A DNA stretch of 64,000 nt from a bacterium (lineage in GTDB: Bacteria; SZUA-79; Acidulodesulfobacterales; Acidulodesulfobacteraceae). A program made the position numbers and the translations under genes. Below are positions 53,127 through 62,287 of this stretch, one piece after another; position 1 is the stretch's first letter, and the number at the start of each line of letters is the position of its first letter. The stretch spans positions 1 to 64,000 of the forward strand of contig JAKAKK010000074.1 in assembly GCA_021813525.1 (NCBI GenBank), read 5' to 3'. The notes under the pieces were generated by a model. It had not been told where the DNA came from, did not search any database, and was given only the letters and a program-made list of their open reading frames with translations.

Positions 53127-54238
53127 TTTTTTCTAAACAGAAAAAAATCAAGGAGCTGAACGAACAGCTTAGTAATCCTAATATTACGCCGTCCGAGCGC
53201 GAAGAGATAAATAAAGAATCAGCTACTCTTAAATCCGAAAAGCGACTTCCGTGGGGATGGATAGTCGCAGCGGCTATATTCATCTTAATTATAATATTTG
53301 TGCAATTCATCGCCATGTTCGTTAAACATCGGGCGCCGGTAAGAAAGCGGACTATGCCGCGAAAGACGAAACCGGCCGTCCGCTATAACCCGGCCGATTT
53401 CGTCGTATCTAATAAGCCTAAAAACAAAAAACAGCCGAAAAATGCATATGCTAAGCTTAACGGCGAGATAAGTATCTTGAAAAAGAAATTGAAAAAAGGC
53501 GGCAGTTATGTAAGAACGGAGACCGGCGGCGGTACCGGAAAGGCTATCTTAATATTCGTTAATCCGGAATACTTAAAACGGATAAAAACTGAGGAAGGAA
53601 TACAGACGCCTACCCAAATCGCAAAAGCGGCGATGAAAGGAATTCCTGCCGGCACCGGCAAAACCGCGCTTAATCCCGCAACCGGCATCTTAATCCCCGA
53701 CGGCGCCGTCGTTAGCGCATACACCAAATACGAGCTTTATTCCTACAATACCAAAGTTCCCGTAATAGCCGTGGTATCCAATCCTTACACTTTTAAAGGC
53801 AAAGTTATTATCCCCGCCGGCTACGAATTCATGGGGGCGGTGTCCGGGCATACCAAGTCGAGGTTAGACGTCAGCTTCAACCAGCTCATAAATCCGTCGA
53901 ACGGCGAATCCGTCGCCGTAAATGCCATAGGCATAATGCCGAACGGGTCTGCCGGCATAGTAGGCGATGCCCATTATCACGTTATCCAGAACGTTCTGGC
54001 AGGCATCGGCGCCGGAGTTCTCGGAGCAACCGCCATGTTCGCCGGAGGCGGGTCTGCTATGAATTCTACCGGCGCATATACATATCAGGACACCATAAGG
54101 CAAAACGTCGCCCAAAACGAGGCCGGTTACGCCCAAAACAGCCTTAACAACGCGACGCAGAACAATAATCAGGTAGTTATAACCCTACCCGCCAAGACGG
54201 CTATTAAAATAATGTTTATGAAGGCGTTAACGAGGTAA
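53123..54238 (+). CDS. VirB10/TrbI-like channel protein
   Basis: The 371-residue protein has a cytosolic coiled-coil start, a membrane helix (WIVAAAIFILIIIFVQFI, about 51-68), a proline/charged linker and a C-terminal beta-barrel part with IPAGTGKTALNPATGILIPDG, then PNGSAGIVGDAHYHVI, matching VirB10. It links inner and outer membrane rings. Confidence 0.78.
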   Translation: MIFSKQKKIKELNEQLSNPNITPSEREEINKESATLKSEKRLPWGWIVAAAIFILIIIFVQFIAMFVKHRAPVRKRTMPRKTKPAVRYNPADFVVSNKPKNKKQPKNAYAKLNGEISILKKKLKKGGSYVRTETGGGTGKAILIFVNPEYLKRIKTEEGIQTPTQIAKAAMKGIPAGTGKTALNPATGILIPDGAVVSAYTKYELYSYNTKVPVIAVVSNPYTFKGKVIIPAGYEFMGAVSGHTKSRLDVSFNQLINPSNGESVAVNAIGIMPNGSAGIVGDAHYHVIQNVLAGIGAGVLGATAMFAGGGSAMNSTGAYTYQDTIRQNVAQNEAGYAQNSLNNATQNNNQVVITLPAKTAIKIMFMKALTR

Positions 54239-54246
54239 CTTAACTT

Positions 54247-55107
54247 ATGAGCACAGAGAAGGTTGATTCGATTAAAAAATGCTTGAACGATTATTACGTG
54301 GATAGGAAGGATACGATAAATATAATGCTCTTAGCTATATGTTCAAGGAAAAATGCATTTCTTATAGGCGAGCCGGGGCTTGCTAAAACAGACATATTAA
54401 AAGCGTTTTCGCAGTCTGTTAAAGGCTTCGTGTTCTTCGAATACCAGATGAGCGCGTCCACTAAGCTCGAAGACCTTCTTTCGATAAACGTTCCCGGCGG
54501 AATTGGTATAGACAACTGCCATATAGCGTTGATAGACGAATTTTTTAAGGGAAACACGTCGGTGCTTAACAGTTTTTTAAGCGCGCTGAACGAAAGAATA
54601 ATATATATGCCCGAACCTAAAAAAATACCCCTACTGACGGTTTTCGCCACTTCAAACGAAAAACCGGACGCGGCAGAAGGCACGTCTCTGCTTGCCCTAT
54701 ACGACCGTTTTTTATTGAGGCAGGAAGTTCTTCCTATCCAGGACAGGGACGACTTTAAAAAACTTATGACGATTAACAAACCTTATAGCCCTGCCGCACA
54801 TTTATCGCTTGAAGAATTGAATGCCGATTACGAGGAAATTTTAAAAGTCGAACTTCCGGAATTTATTATCGACCTGCTTTACGATATTAAAAGAGAAATG
54901 TCGGACGGGCAAACGCACGTATCCGACAGGCGCTTTAAGGACCTGGTTATGATACTTAAGGCGTCGGCATTCTTGCGTGGCGATGTCGAAATTAAACCGG
55001 AAGATATAAACAATATAAAATCTGCTCTATGGACGTACAGTTCGGATACGAGAAACGTTGAAGTCATAGTCAATAAAATTTTAAGGGAGAAGATGGAACA
55101 TGTTTAA
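54247..55107 (+). CDS. MoxR-type AAA+ ATPase in the transfer operon
   Basis: The 286-residue ATPase has Walker A GEPGLAKT (41-48), LIDEFFKGN (95-103) as Walker B, and SNEKPDAAEGTSLLALYDRF (about 138-157) with the sensor and arginine-finger region of MoxR proteins. MoxR ATPases work with von Willebrand A partners as chaperones; none is present here. Its location between VirB10- and VirB9-like genes is unusual and suggests a role in channel assembly. Confidence 0.8.
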   Translation: MSTEKVDSIKKCLNDYYVDRKDTINIMLLAICSRKNAFLIGEPGLAKTDILKAFSQSVKGFVFFEYQMSASTKLEDLLSINVPGGIGIDNCHIALIDEFFKGNTSVLNSFLSALNERIIYMPEPKKIPLLTVFATSNEKPDAAEGTSLLALYDRFLLRQEVLPIQDRDDFKKLMTINKPYSPAAHLSLEELNADYEEILKVELPEFIIDLLYDIKREMSDGQTHVSDRRFKDLVMILKASAFLRGDVEIKPEDINNIKSALWTYSSDTRNVEVIVNKILREKMEHV

Positions 55108-56002
55108 ATATTCTAAGTTGTCAGGTTTATTCGTTCTATTTATGTTCGCCGCCGGCAGCGTTCACGCAATGGGATTCTCTAATTTGACACACTACAGTTA
55201 TTACAACCGGCAGCGGGTGCACAAACTTACTATAAATACCGATGTTGTTTATAAGCTTAACACGGCATACGGTTATATCTCGACAATTACCCTGCCGACC
55301 ATACCCCTTTCCATAAACGTCGGTAATTCGAGCGCTTATAAATATAAAACCCTTGGAAACCGAATATACATAAAACCTATATCGTACGGGAAAAAGGTCT
55401 CCACAAATATGGAGATACTCACTCAATACGGTTTGCTGAATATCCTTTTAATCATGTCGGACAAAAAAGACGTTACGTACGATCTAAATCTGGCAAACCC
55501 TTCCGGGGGCATGTTTTACAAAAACTATATAGCTTATAAGCTTAAAGCCCTTAAAAACAAACTGAAAAACAGTTATGCCGCAAAATACAAAAAAGTGGCG
55601 GCGATGAAGAAGGAAGTCGCAAAAAACCGGTTATTAGTCGAAAAGCTTATACTGTCTATTAATAAAGAAAAAATCAACACTTCTGCAAGCAAGGACGACG
55701 TTTCGTTCACAGTGATATATAAGTCCAGGATAGGAGGCAAATATTATATAAGGTATATGATTTCCAACGCCACGGACGGTTACGTCGTATTGCACGACCT
55801 TTACGTCTATGACGAGAGCTCGTCCTGGTTAGGCGCTTCTAAGGAAAAAGAAGCCGCAGTTCTAAACCCCGTCTCCAATATCAAGCTTATGCCCAGGGAA
55901 GTATATAAAGGCTATATCGTCTATACGGATAACGGCGCCAACGACGTTTCGGCGCATTTTTACATTAACGGCAAGCTTGAAGTTATAAAGGTCCAATTAT
56001 GA
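55100..56002 (+). CDS. VirB9/TraK-like outer-membrane ring protein
   Basis: The 300-residue protein has a signal peptide ending SVHA, an N-terminal beta domain with YKLNTAYGYISTITLPTIPL and IYIKPISYGKKVSTNMEILT (about 66-110), and a late linker. This matches VirB9. It starts 8 bases before the MoxR stop. Confidence 0.65.
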   Translation: MFKYSKLSGLFVLFMFAAGSVHAMGFSNLTHYSYYNRQRVHKLTINTDVVYKLNTAYGYISTITLPTIPLSINVGNSSAYKYKTLGNRIYIKPISYGKKVSTNMEILTQYGLLNILLIMSDKKDVTYDLNLANPSGGMFYKNYIAYKLKALKNKLKNSYAAKYKKVAAMKKEVAKNRLLVEKLILSINKEKINTSASKDDVSFTVIYKSRIGGKYYIRYMISNATDGYVVLHDLYVYDESSSWLGASKEKEAAVLNPVSNIKLMPREVYKGYIVYTDNGANDVSAHFYINGKLEVIKVQL

Positions 56003-56601
56003 AATATTTTTTCTTAGCGTTGATTTCGGCGGTATTTACGGTTACGGTTTCCGGCTGCGCTTATTATAATGCGTCTTACTCTCCCAGCGCCGGGTCGCAT
56101 GCGCCTCTTACCGTCTCGCAGATACGCAAGCTGAACGGAATTATGTTTGCGTATCTCAACATTTCGGCCGCTAAATTCTCAATAATACCCCCAGGGACGA
56201 AGCGTGCGGCGGCAGGTAATTTCTACCGTCCGCACGCTTCGGTCAAAATAATGGCCGCCCGGGCACGCATTAAGAATATCGGTAAGCAGATGCGGCCTTA
56301 TGCGGTTTCCGTTTTAAACGGCAAGCTGTTTTTAAAAATATATTCCAAACGAACTTTTGCGATAAATAAAAATTTATCCATCGCCGGCGTGCTTATCGAC
56401 CTAAAAAATATAAGATACGACAAGGGCTACGAGGTGGTCTCGATGTCTCTTGAAAATAAGGGGCAAACGAAAACGATAATGGAGAATTTCAAGTATTCCA
56501 ACGCTGGTAATTCCTTCGAACTTAGAAAATTCGAAATTATACAGAATTTGACGGTCGCAAATAAATATAAAAGGGGTATAACTTTATGGGTAAGTTTTTA
56601 A
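55999..56601 (+). CDS. Outer-membrane lipoprotein of the transfer operon
   Basis: The 200-residue protein has a signal peptide with lipobox VSGC (about 17-20) and a soluble domain with LTVSQIRKLNGIMFAYLN. It overlaps the VirB9-like gene by four bases. It may be a second ring lipoprotein. Confidence 0.55.
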   Translation: MKYFFLALISAVFTVTVSGCAYYNASYSPSAGSHAPLTVSQIRKLNGIMFAYLNISAAKFSIIPPGTKRAAAGNFYRPHASVKIMAARARIKNIGKQMRPYAVSVLNGKLFLKIYSKRTFAINKNLSIAGVLIDLKNIRYDKGYEVVSMSLENKGQTKTIMENFKYSNAGNSFELRKFEIIQNLTVANKYKRGITLWVSF

Positions 56602-57041
56602 CGGCCTTAATTATTATCATTCTAACAGGGTTAACGGCTAACGCTCAACGTGCATATGCCTATCGTAACACTAATTATAGCGACGAAATAGTCAAAGCGG
56701 TTATAGAATCTTCAAAGGAATTCGACATTCCGACCGGTCTTATCATTTCGGTCATGCGCGTAGAAAGCGACTTTAACGTGAATGCGGTAAGCCCAAAGGG
56801 CGCGATAGGTTTAATGCAGCTCATGCCTGCTACTGCGGCAAGCATAGGCGTAAACCCTTACAACCCGGTCCAAAATATTATAGGAGGCGTTTATTACTTA
56901 AGGTATTGTTTAAACCTGAAGGACGGAAATATTGCCCTCGCCCTTGCTTGCTACAATGCTGGACCAAATGGAGGAGTCCCTGAAGAAACATATAATTATA
57001 TAAAAAATATAGTGCAATATTACAAGGAGATATCGCGATGA
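56586..57041 (+). CDS. Lytic transglycosylase (VirB1-like)
   Basis: The 151-residue secreted enzyme has the SLT fold: catalytic Glu 60 in MRVESDFN, GLMQLMP (75-81) and CYNAGPNG near 120. It opens peptidoglycan for channel assembly. It overlaps the previous gene by 16 bases. Confidence 0.85.
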   Translation: MGKFLTALIIIILTGLTANAQRAYAYRNTNYSDEIVKAVIESSKEFDIPTGLIISVMRVESDFNVNAVSPKGAIGLMQLMPATAASIGVNPYNPVQNIIGGVYYLRYCLNLKDGNIALALACYNAGPNGGVPEETYNYIKNIVQYYKEISR

Positions 57042-57862
57042 AAAAAGACAAGAAAACGACAAAAAAAAACGAAGTTAAGCCTCATATAGTTTTAAGGGCG
57101 ATTAAGTATATTTTTACTTTAATAATATGGATTGCGATATTTATTATTCTCGGAGTAGCGTTCCTTATTACCGCAAAGCGCGTTTTTGCTGTAACGTATA
57201 GCAATAGTGTCTGTACGTTTAAGCGGCCGCTCGGCTACCGCTATTATAACAAAAGGACTGGGCAAGGCTACGACCCCTACTATACCGCTAAAGTTTCTAA
57301 AAACATTTATAGCGAGTATTTTAGCGGCAATGATTCTAATATGAATTTATCAGATGTAAACGTCGTAAACGATAACGGCGTTTTCGTATTCGAAAATACG
57401 ATGACTAACGGCGGATATTCGACCGTGTTTGATTATATCTGGCAGAACGGCTCTTGGGAATATACGGAAGATTTAGATATCGCTCAGGCATCTTCCGAGG
57501 ATATTCAATATATGATTCCTGGCGAATTGGAATTCGGTCCTATAATCCCGATTTGGAATAATCGGGGTTACTTCGAATGGTGGATTAACAACGCTTTAAG
57601 CTACTATGAAACGCAACAACTTACATGGTTTAGATATAACAGCCAAATAACGGAAGGCTTTAACGCATGGGAATGTGAAAGGGCTTTCAGGGGTTACCCT
57701 ATAACCCAAATAACTTATACAAATAGGGACGGAAAAAGCTACACGAGAAGCCTCTTAACGGTTAAATTTCCGAAAGTTCAACCAGCTTCGGCAGGTTCTT
57801 GCCCTCCCCTGCCGATTTCAATTTTATTCGGTTTCGAATGGTGCGTTAAGCATGGACTATAA
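57038..57862 (+). CDS. Membrane-anchored protein of unknown function, pilus operon
   Basis: The 274-residue protein has one membrane helix (about residues 27-49, IWIAIFIILGVAFLITA) and a Trp/Tyr-rich periplasmic domain with two Cys near the end. It bridges the type IV secretion genes and the pilus genes. No family recognised. Confidence 0.5.
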   Translation: MKKDKKTTKKNEVKPHIVLRAIKYIFTLIIWIAIFIILGVAFLITAKRVFAVTYSNSVCTFKRPLGYRYYNKRTGQGYDPYYTAKVSKNIYSEYFSGNDSNMNLSDVNVVNDNGVFVFENTMTNGGYSTVFDYIWQNGSWEYTEDLDIAQASSEDIQYMIPGELEFGPIIPIWNNRGYFEWWINNALSYYETQQLTWFRYNSQITEGFNAWECERAFRGYPITQITYTNRDGKSYTRSLLTVKFPKVQPASAGSCPPLPISILFGFEWCVKHGL

Positions 57863-57872
57863 GGGGTTTAAA

Positions 57873-58262
57873 ATGCTTAGAATATTAACCATAGCGATTA
57901 TGATTTTAAGTTTAATTTTAACGGCTGCAAACGCTTTGGCGTTTAAATTGCCGAAACTTAAAATTATTTACATCAAACCACCGTCTTATTCAGCCCGCAT
58001 AGTCGGCAAAACGAACGGTCTGCCGGTTTTAACTGTGGATTTCGTAAATAAACCTCTGTGGAAAGTCCTGCAGGACGTCTCGAACGATACCGGCTATGTT
58101 TTTACGACGAAAGGCGTAAACTTGGCAAAAAAAGTAAATTTAAAAGGCAGGTATAATTTTGCGGTCCTGCTCTCCAAACTGTTTAACGGGAAAGGGGAAA
58201 ATACAACGGTAAATTTAAAAAATAAGAGGGTGAAGGTAATTTTAAGGAGGATTCATGGATAG
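57873..58262 (+). CDS. Secretin N-domain (STN-like) protein
   Basis: A frame from 57852 exists, but AAGGGG precedes the ATG at 57873, so I prefer it. The protein has a signal peptide and a short domain VLTVDFVNKPLWKVLQDVSN with VNLKGRYNFAVLLSKLFNG, the STN fold found in secretin N-termini and TonB signalling. It is followed by the secretin gene and may help dock it. Confidence 0.55.
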   Translation: MLRILTIAIMILSLILTAANALAFKLPKLKIIYIKPPSYSARIVGKTNGLPVLTVDFVNKPLWKVLQDVSNDTGYVFTTKGVNLAKKVNLKGRYNFAVLLSKLFNGKGENTTVNLKNKRVKVILRRIHG

Positions 58263-59748
58263 TTTATTAAAAAAATTAAAGGCGATACAGATTTTGGCTT
58301 ATACAGCTTTAATTTTGGTATTTATAGCGCTTGTTTTAATTATTTCTAAAACTTCCTTTGCGGGAACGGTTACTATAATAAATCCGGCGCCGGTAAGATA
58401 TATTAAGCCTTTAGTCCCTAAAAGCGTTGCTGACCAGAAGGTTACCGTAAAAGGTTTCGTTACTATCCAGCAGCTTGAGTTTCTTCTTTCGGGGCAGATA
58501 AATCAGACTATTGAACTTATAGGGAATAGTAAATCTAAAGCGTTTGTGGATTTTAACGATGCAAAGTTAATAGACGTCTTGAAATATATTAAAGACGTGT
58601 ACGGTTTTACTTATAAATATACAGGCAGCAGGTTAATACTTGATAATGTCGAAACCGCAACGTTTCATTTGCCGTTTACGCCGTTACTTAATACCGTGTC
58701 TGCCAGCCTTGGTTCTAATAATCAAAATGGAAGTCAGGGCATGTCCGGCAACATGGGGACGACAGGCAGTACTTCAACGACCTCGACTACTATGGGTAGC
58801 GGCAGTACTGCTTCTATCGGCGGATACGCTACGGAAAATGTTTCTAATATTAGTACCCCCTTTTTTACGAAGTTTCTTAAGACCATTAAATCCGTTATGG
58901 GTAAGAAATCTTCTGTTATGTTTTCTGCAAGAATGCAGACGTTAGTCGTTAGAGGGAAAGTAAAAAAAGTAGAGCTTGTTAAAAAATACGTTAAAAGAAT
59001 ATTTAAAAGAATGAAAAAAGTCGTATTCGTTAAGATGAAAGTTATTAACGTAGAACTTTCTTCCGGCTATAATTACGGCATAAATTGGAGTAATTTATAT
59101 TCCGATATGGGACATTATCTTGGCGCTGCAAGTTCTTTAGGTATAAATTTGTCTAATACGCCGACGAATAGTCTTGCCGGTTCTGACAATATTACGTTTA
59201 ACAGCGGACTAGGGACGCAGGCGGTTATAAACGCTTTAAATAATTTCGGGAAAGTCAATATAGTAAATCAAACCCGCTTGGAAGTTTTAAGCGGGGAAAC
59301 GAGAACCTTAAATAATATAGGCGCCGTGCCCTATTCGATAGGAAATCAAGTAACTACGGTAGGCGCTTTAGGCTCAACAGCGCAGTCCAACCCGCAAATA
59401 GGAGAAGCGACGTCCGGTATAGACGTCGTATATACTCCCGAAGTTTCTGGAAGTAAGGTTTATATCAGCGTTCAGTTGATATTAAATACCATAACGGGCT
59501 ATACGCAATTATCCGGCGGGGTATCCGTTCCAGACGTATCTACGCAGTCCGTGAGTTTTACTATAAGCGTACCGACCGGTAAAACGGATTTGGTCGGCGC
59601 TTTACAGTATAAATCTTATAGTAAAAATACGGAAGGAGTACCGATTCTTGATGATATACCGATTTTGGGATATTTATTTTCCGGCGGGCAGATGCAAAAA
59701 ACCAATAATGAGTTATTTCTATTAATAACGCCGGTAATCGTAAAATAA
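58255..59748 (+). CDS. Secretin of a type IVb pilus (PilN/BfpB-like)
   Basis: The 497-residue outer-membrane pore has a signal peptide, N1-type domains, a Ser/Thr/Gly-rich linker (about 165-195) and the secretin core with ATSGIDVVYTPEV and a late EGVPILDDIPILGYLFSGG, ending NNELFLLITPVIVK. GGAGG precedes the ATG. Thin-pilus operons of IncI plasmids carry such genes. Confidence 0.85.
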   Translation: MDSLLKKLKAIQILAYTALILVFIALVLIISKTSFAGTVTIINPAPVRYIKPLVPKSVADQKVTVKGFVTIQQLEFLLSGQINQTIELIGNSKSKAFVDFNDAKLIDVLKYIKDVYGFTYKYTGSRLILDNVETATFHLPFTPLLNTVSASLGSNNQNGSQGMSGNMGTTGSTSTTSTTMGSGSTASIGGYATENVSNISTPFFTKFLKTIKSVMGKKSSVMFSARMQTLVVRGKVKKVELVKKYVKRIFKRMKKVVFVKMKVINVELSSGYNYGINWSNLYSDMGHYLGAASSLGINLSNTPTNSLAGSDNITFNSGLGTQAVINALNNFGKVNIVNQTRLEVLSGETRTLNNIGAVPYSIGNQVTTVGALGSTAQSNPQIGEATSGIDVVYTPEVSGSKVYISVQLILNTITGYTQLSGGVSVPDVSTQSVSFTISVPTGKTDLVGALQYKSYSKNTEGVPILDDIPILGYLFSGGQMQKTNNELFLLITPVIVK

Positions 59749-59757
59749 GGAGGAGAT

Positions 59758-60531
59758 ATGAATATTTTTAACGATAAGGATAAAATTAACGATATTGAAG
59801 ACGAATCTTTGCCCGGTAACGCTGAAGAGCAAAAAAGTATCGGAGGCGACGATATACCTGAGGAGCCGAGACGTCGAAACCGGTTTAAAAGCAAAAAATT
59901 AATTGTAATAATCGCTTTAGCGTTTATTGCGGGCGCTTTAGTATTTATCTTAAAAGGTATTTTTTTTAAACAGGGACCGGTAATCAGACATGCTAATTTT
60001 TTTCCGCAGAAACAGACGAAACATATATTTAATGAGTCCCCTTCGTTTCCCGCCGTTTCAGGTAAACCTGTTCAAACAAAGCCGGGCGTCGTTACGCCGG
60101 AAGTTTTAAAAACCGTTAATACGGGACTTGTTAAGAAAAAGAATTCAGCTAAGAAAAGTAAAGGCGACGCCGGCGGGGATAAAATATCGACCGTTCCGGA
60201 GGTACCCCCTATGTCCCTTAAAAGCATTAAAAAGATGATGGAATTTAATAGCAGAGTTAACGAACTCGGCGAGAGGCTTAAAATCGCAAGATTAAAACAG
60301 GAGATAAATAGTCTAAATAACGCAGGAAGCGGGGTTATCAATAATACTTCTTTATCCAATATTTCTTTGGTGGCAGTTACTAAAAACACGGCGATTATTG
60401 CGTTTGGTAAACGTAACGTTTCGATGAGAGTGGGCATGAAATATGAAGGTTACGAGTGCTTAATGATTAGTCCGAAAGGCGTCGCCTTAGAAAAAAACAA
60501 TAAAGTAGTTAATTTATCTTTATCGATGTAA
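59758..60531 (+). CDS. PilP-like pilus assembly protein
   Basis: The 257-residue protein has one membrane helix (LIVIIALAFIAGALVFIL) and a C-terminal beta domain with AIIAFGKRNVSMRVGMKYE, like PilP partners of secretins. A Lys-rich linker lies between. It follows the secretin by 9 bases. Confidence 0.6.
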   Translation: MNIFNDKDKINDIEDESLPGNAEEQKSIGGDDIPEEPRRRNRFKSKKLIVIIALAFIAGALVFILKGIFFKQGPVIRHANFFPQKQTKHIFNESPSFPAVSGKPVQTKPGVVTPEVLKTVNTGLVKKKNSAKKSKGDAGGDKISTVPEVPPMSLKSIKKMMEFNSRVNELGERLKIARLKQEINSLNNAGSGVINNTSLSNISLVAVTKNTAIIAFGKRNVSMRVGMKYEGYECLMISPKGVALEKNNKVVNLSLSM

Positions 60532-61209
60532 ATGGTTATCTTATTATTAAATTTAATAATGGCGGTGATATATCTAATGTACGCGCCTAAACACTATTTA
60601 AATCCTGTTTTCGACGTTTTGCTTTTAACATCTATAATAAATGCGGTTTATATTTATAAACTTATAGACGACAGAAAAAGGCTTAAAGAACAGGCCGATA
60701 TGGAGTTCTTAAGAGCTTCTAAGGCAGGACAGACGAGTATCGTAGATCCTTTGACGGGAATATATAACAGAAGGCATTTCGACGACGTATTCAATAGAAT
60801 TTACGAGGAAGCAAAAAATCAAAATATAGGTTTTTCGTTTATGATAATCGATATCGACCATTTTAAAAAATTTAACGACGCTTACGGCCACGACGTCGGC
60901 GATAAAGTACTAAAAACCGTAGTGCATACCGTTAAAGCGAATATTAGAAGAAATCTAGATATGTTTTTTCGTTTCGGCGGAGAGGAGTTCGTTATATTGA
61001 CTTCCGATAGTAAAGACGGGGCGGTAAGGTTAGCTAAAAAATTAAATAAATTAGAATATAACTGTATAGAAAAAATAACTATTTCAATAGGCGTAAGTTT
61101 TTATCGTAAAGGCATACAAAAGGACGAATTAATAAAAATAGCGGACAATAACCTTTATAAAGCTAAAGAAAACGGACGCAACCAGGTGGTGTACGATGAG
61201 GATAATTAA
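60532..61209 (+). CDS. Diguanylate cyclase (GGDEF, active-site GGEEF, with I-site)
   Basis: The 225-residue protein has two N-terminal membrane helices and a complete GGDEF domain: DPLTGIYNRR (72-81), IDIDHFKKFND and GGEEF at 149-153, with the inhibitory RNLD (140-143) exactly five residues before it. It should make cyclic di-GMP. The ATG directly follows the PilP stop with no Shine-Dalgarno, so it may rely on translational coupling. A cyclase inside a conjugative pilus operon suggests c-di-GMP controls pilus use. Confidence 0.85.
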   Translation: MVILLLNLIMAVIYLMYAPKHYLNPVFDVLLLTSIINAVYIYKLIDDRKRLKEQADMEFLRASKAGQTSIVDPLTGIYNRRHFDDVFNRIYEEAKNQNIGFSFMIIDIDHFKKFNDAYGHDVGDKVLKTVVHTVKANIRRNLDMFFRFGGEEFVILTSDSKDGAVRLAKKLNKLEYNCIEKITISIGVSFYRKGIQKDELIKIADNNLYKAKENGRNQVVYDEDN

Positions 61210-62287
61210 TATAGCCGGCAAATCTTATTACGCAGGTCTTTCATGGCAGACGTTGTCGGCAGCCGACAATATTAAAGAAAAAATAAAAGAATTCAAGAGC
61301 GGGTATTATTGCGTACGAAATCTTTCGGGAATGATAAATATAGGTCATTCAGAAGATTTAGACGACGGTAAATATAAAAAATTGTACTCTTTGGCTTCAA
61401 ATGTTGCTAGTGTTAAAAAAGAGCCGTGGTTAGGGGTATTTCACATAGAAGATAATTTATACTGGCTGATCGCCGTTAGAGATAATCAGGCGATTATACC
61501 AGACGGAGACATTTTAGGAACTAAAGAAGAAATCGATAGAGTGTTTGCGGAGACGATTTCAATCGGCGAGTGGGACAGCATAATAGAAAGCGGAACGCTT
61601 GAAGATTTAAAAGCTCTTTTAACTTCGAACGGAAACTATGTTTTAACCGTAAATAAGAAATTAGATGTCATATTTATCGTCGTTATAGGCTTATTAATCT
61701 CAGCTTTTATTTTATATTTATATCACAGACATATAACGCAAATAAAACCTAAGGTATTCGTGCCGAAGATATTCGTGAAAAAAACCGTTGTAAAAATTCC
61801 GCAATATAAACTTATGCCGAAACCTAATTTAGTTTTATATAAATGCGAAAAAGAATTAAATTCTTTGCCAGGCTCTTTTTACGGTTGGAAAGCAGTGAGC
61901 CTTTCGTGCGCTGCTAATAATATTTTGGTTACTTATAAGAAGCAGTCGTTTGGAACGACCCTTATAACGCCTAAAGGCAGTATCAGCCAAAACGGTTTGG
62001 AGGTTTCTAAAAATATTAGTTTTAGTCTTCTCGTTCCGGTAAAATTCCGTAAGCCTTTAAATCAAAACGATATATTAAAGCTTGTTTACGGTTATATGCA
62101 GGAATTTAATATAACAGGAAGCGTAACTAATGCAGGAGATAAATTTATGGTTACTTTAAATTTAAACAATTTAAAAATGATTCCTGTTTTTTTTACTATT
62201 CCGACGTTTAGGATTGAAAGCATTAAAATTACAGGGCTTCCTTTAAGCGAGCGGATAAATGTAGTTGCGGAGGTATGGCATGATTAA
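61196..62287 (+). CDS. PilO2-like pilus accessory protein
   Basis: The 363-residue protein has an N-terminal soluble domain, a single membrane helix (about 158-177, IFIVVIGLLISAFILYLY) and a C-terminal domain like PilO proteins of IncI thin pili. It overlaps the cyclase gene by 14 bases. Confidence 0.6.
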   Translation: MRIINIAGKSYYAGLSWQTLSAADNIKEKIKEFKSGYYCVRNLSGMINIGHSEDLDDGKYKKLYSLASNVASVKKEPWLGVFHIEDNLYWLIAVRDNQAIIPDGDILGTKEEIDRVFAETISIGEWDSIIESGTLEDLKALLTSNGNYVLTVNKKLDVIFIVVIGLLISAFILYLYHRHITQIKPKVFVPKIFVKKTVVKIPQYKLMPKPNLVLYKCEKELNSLPGSFYGWKAVSLSCAANNILVTYKKQSFGTTLITPKGSISQNGLEVSKNISFSLLVPVKFRKPLNQNDILKLVYGYMQEFNITGSVTNAGDKFMVTLNLNNLKMIPVFFTIPTFRIESIKITGLPLSERINVVAEVWHD

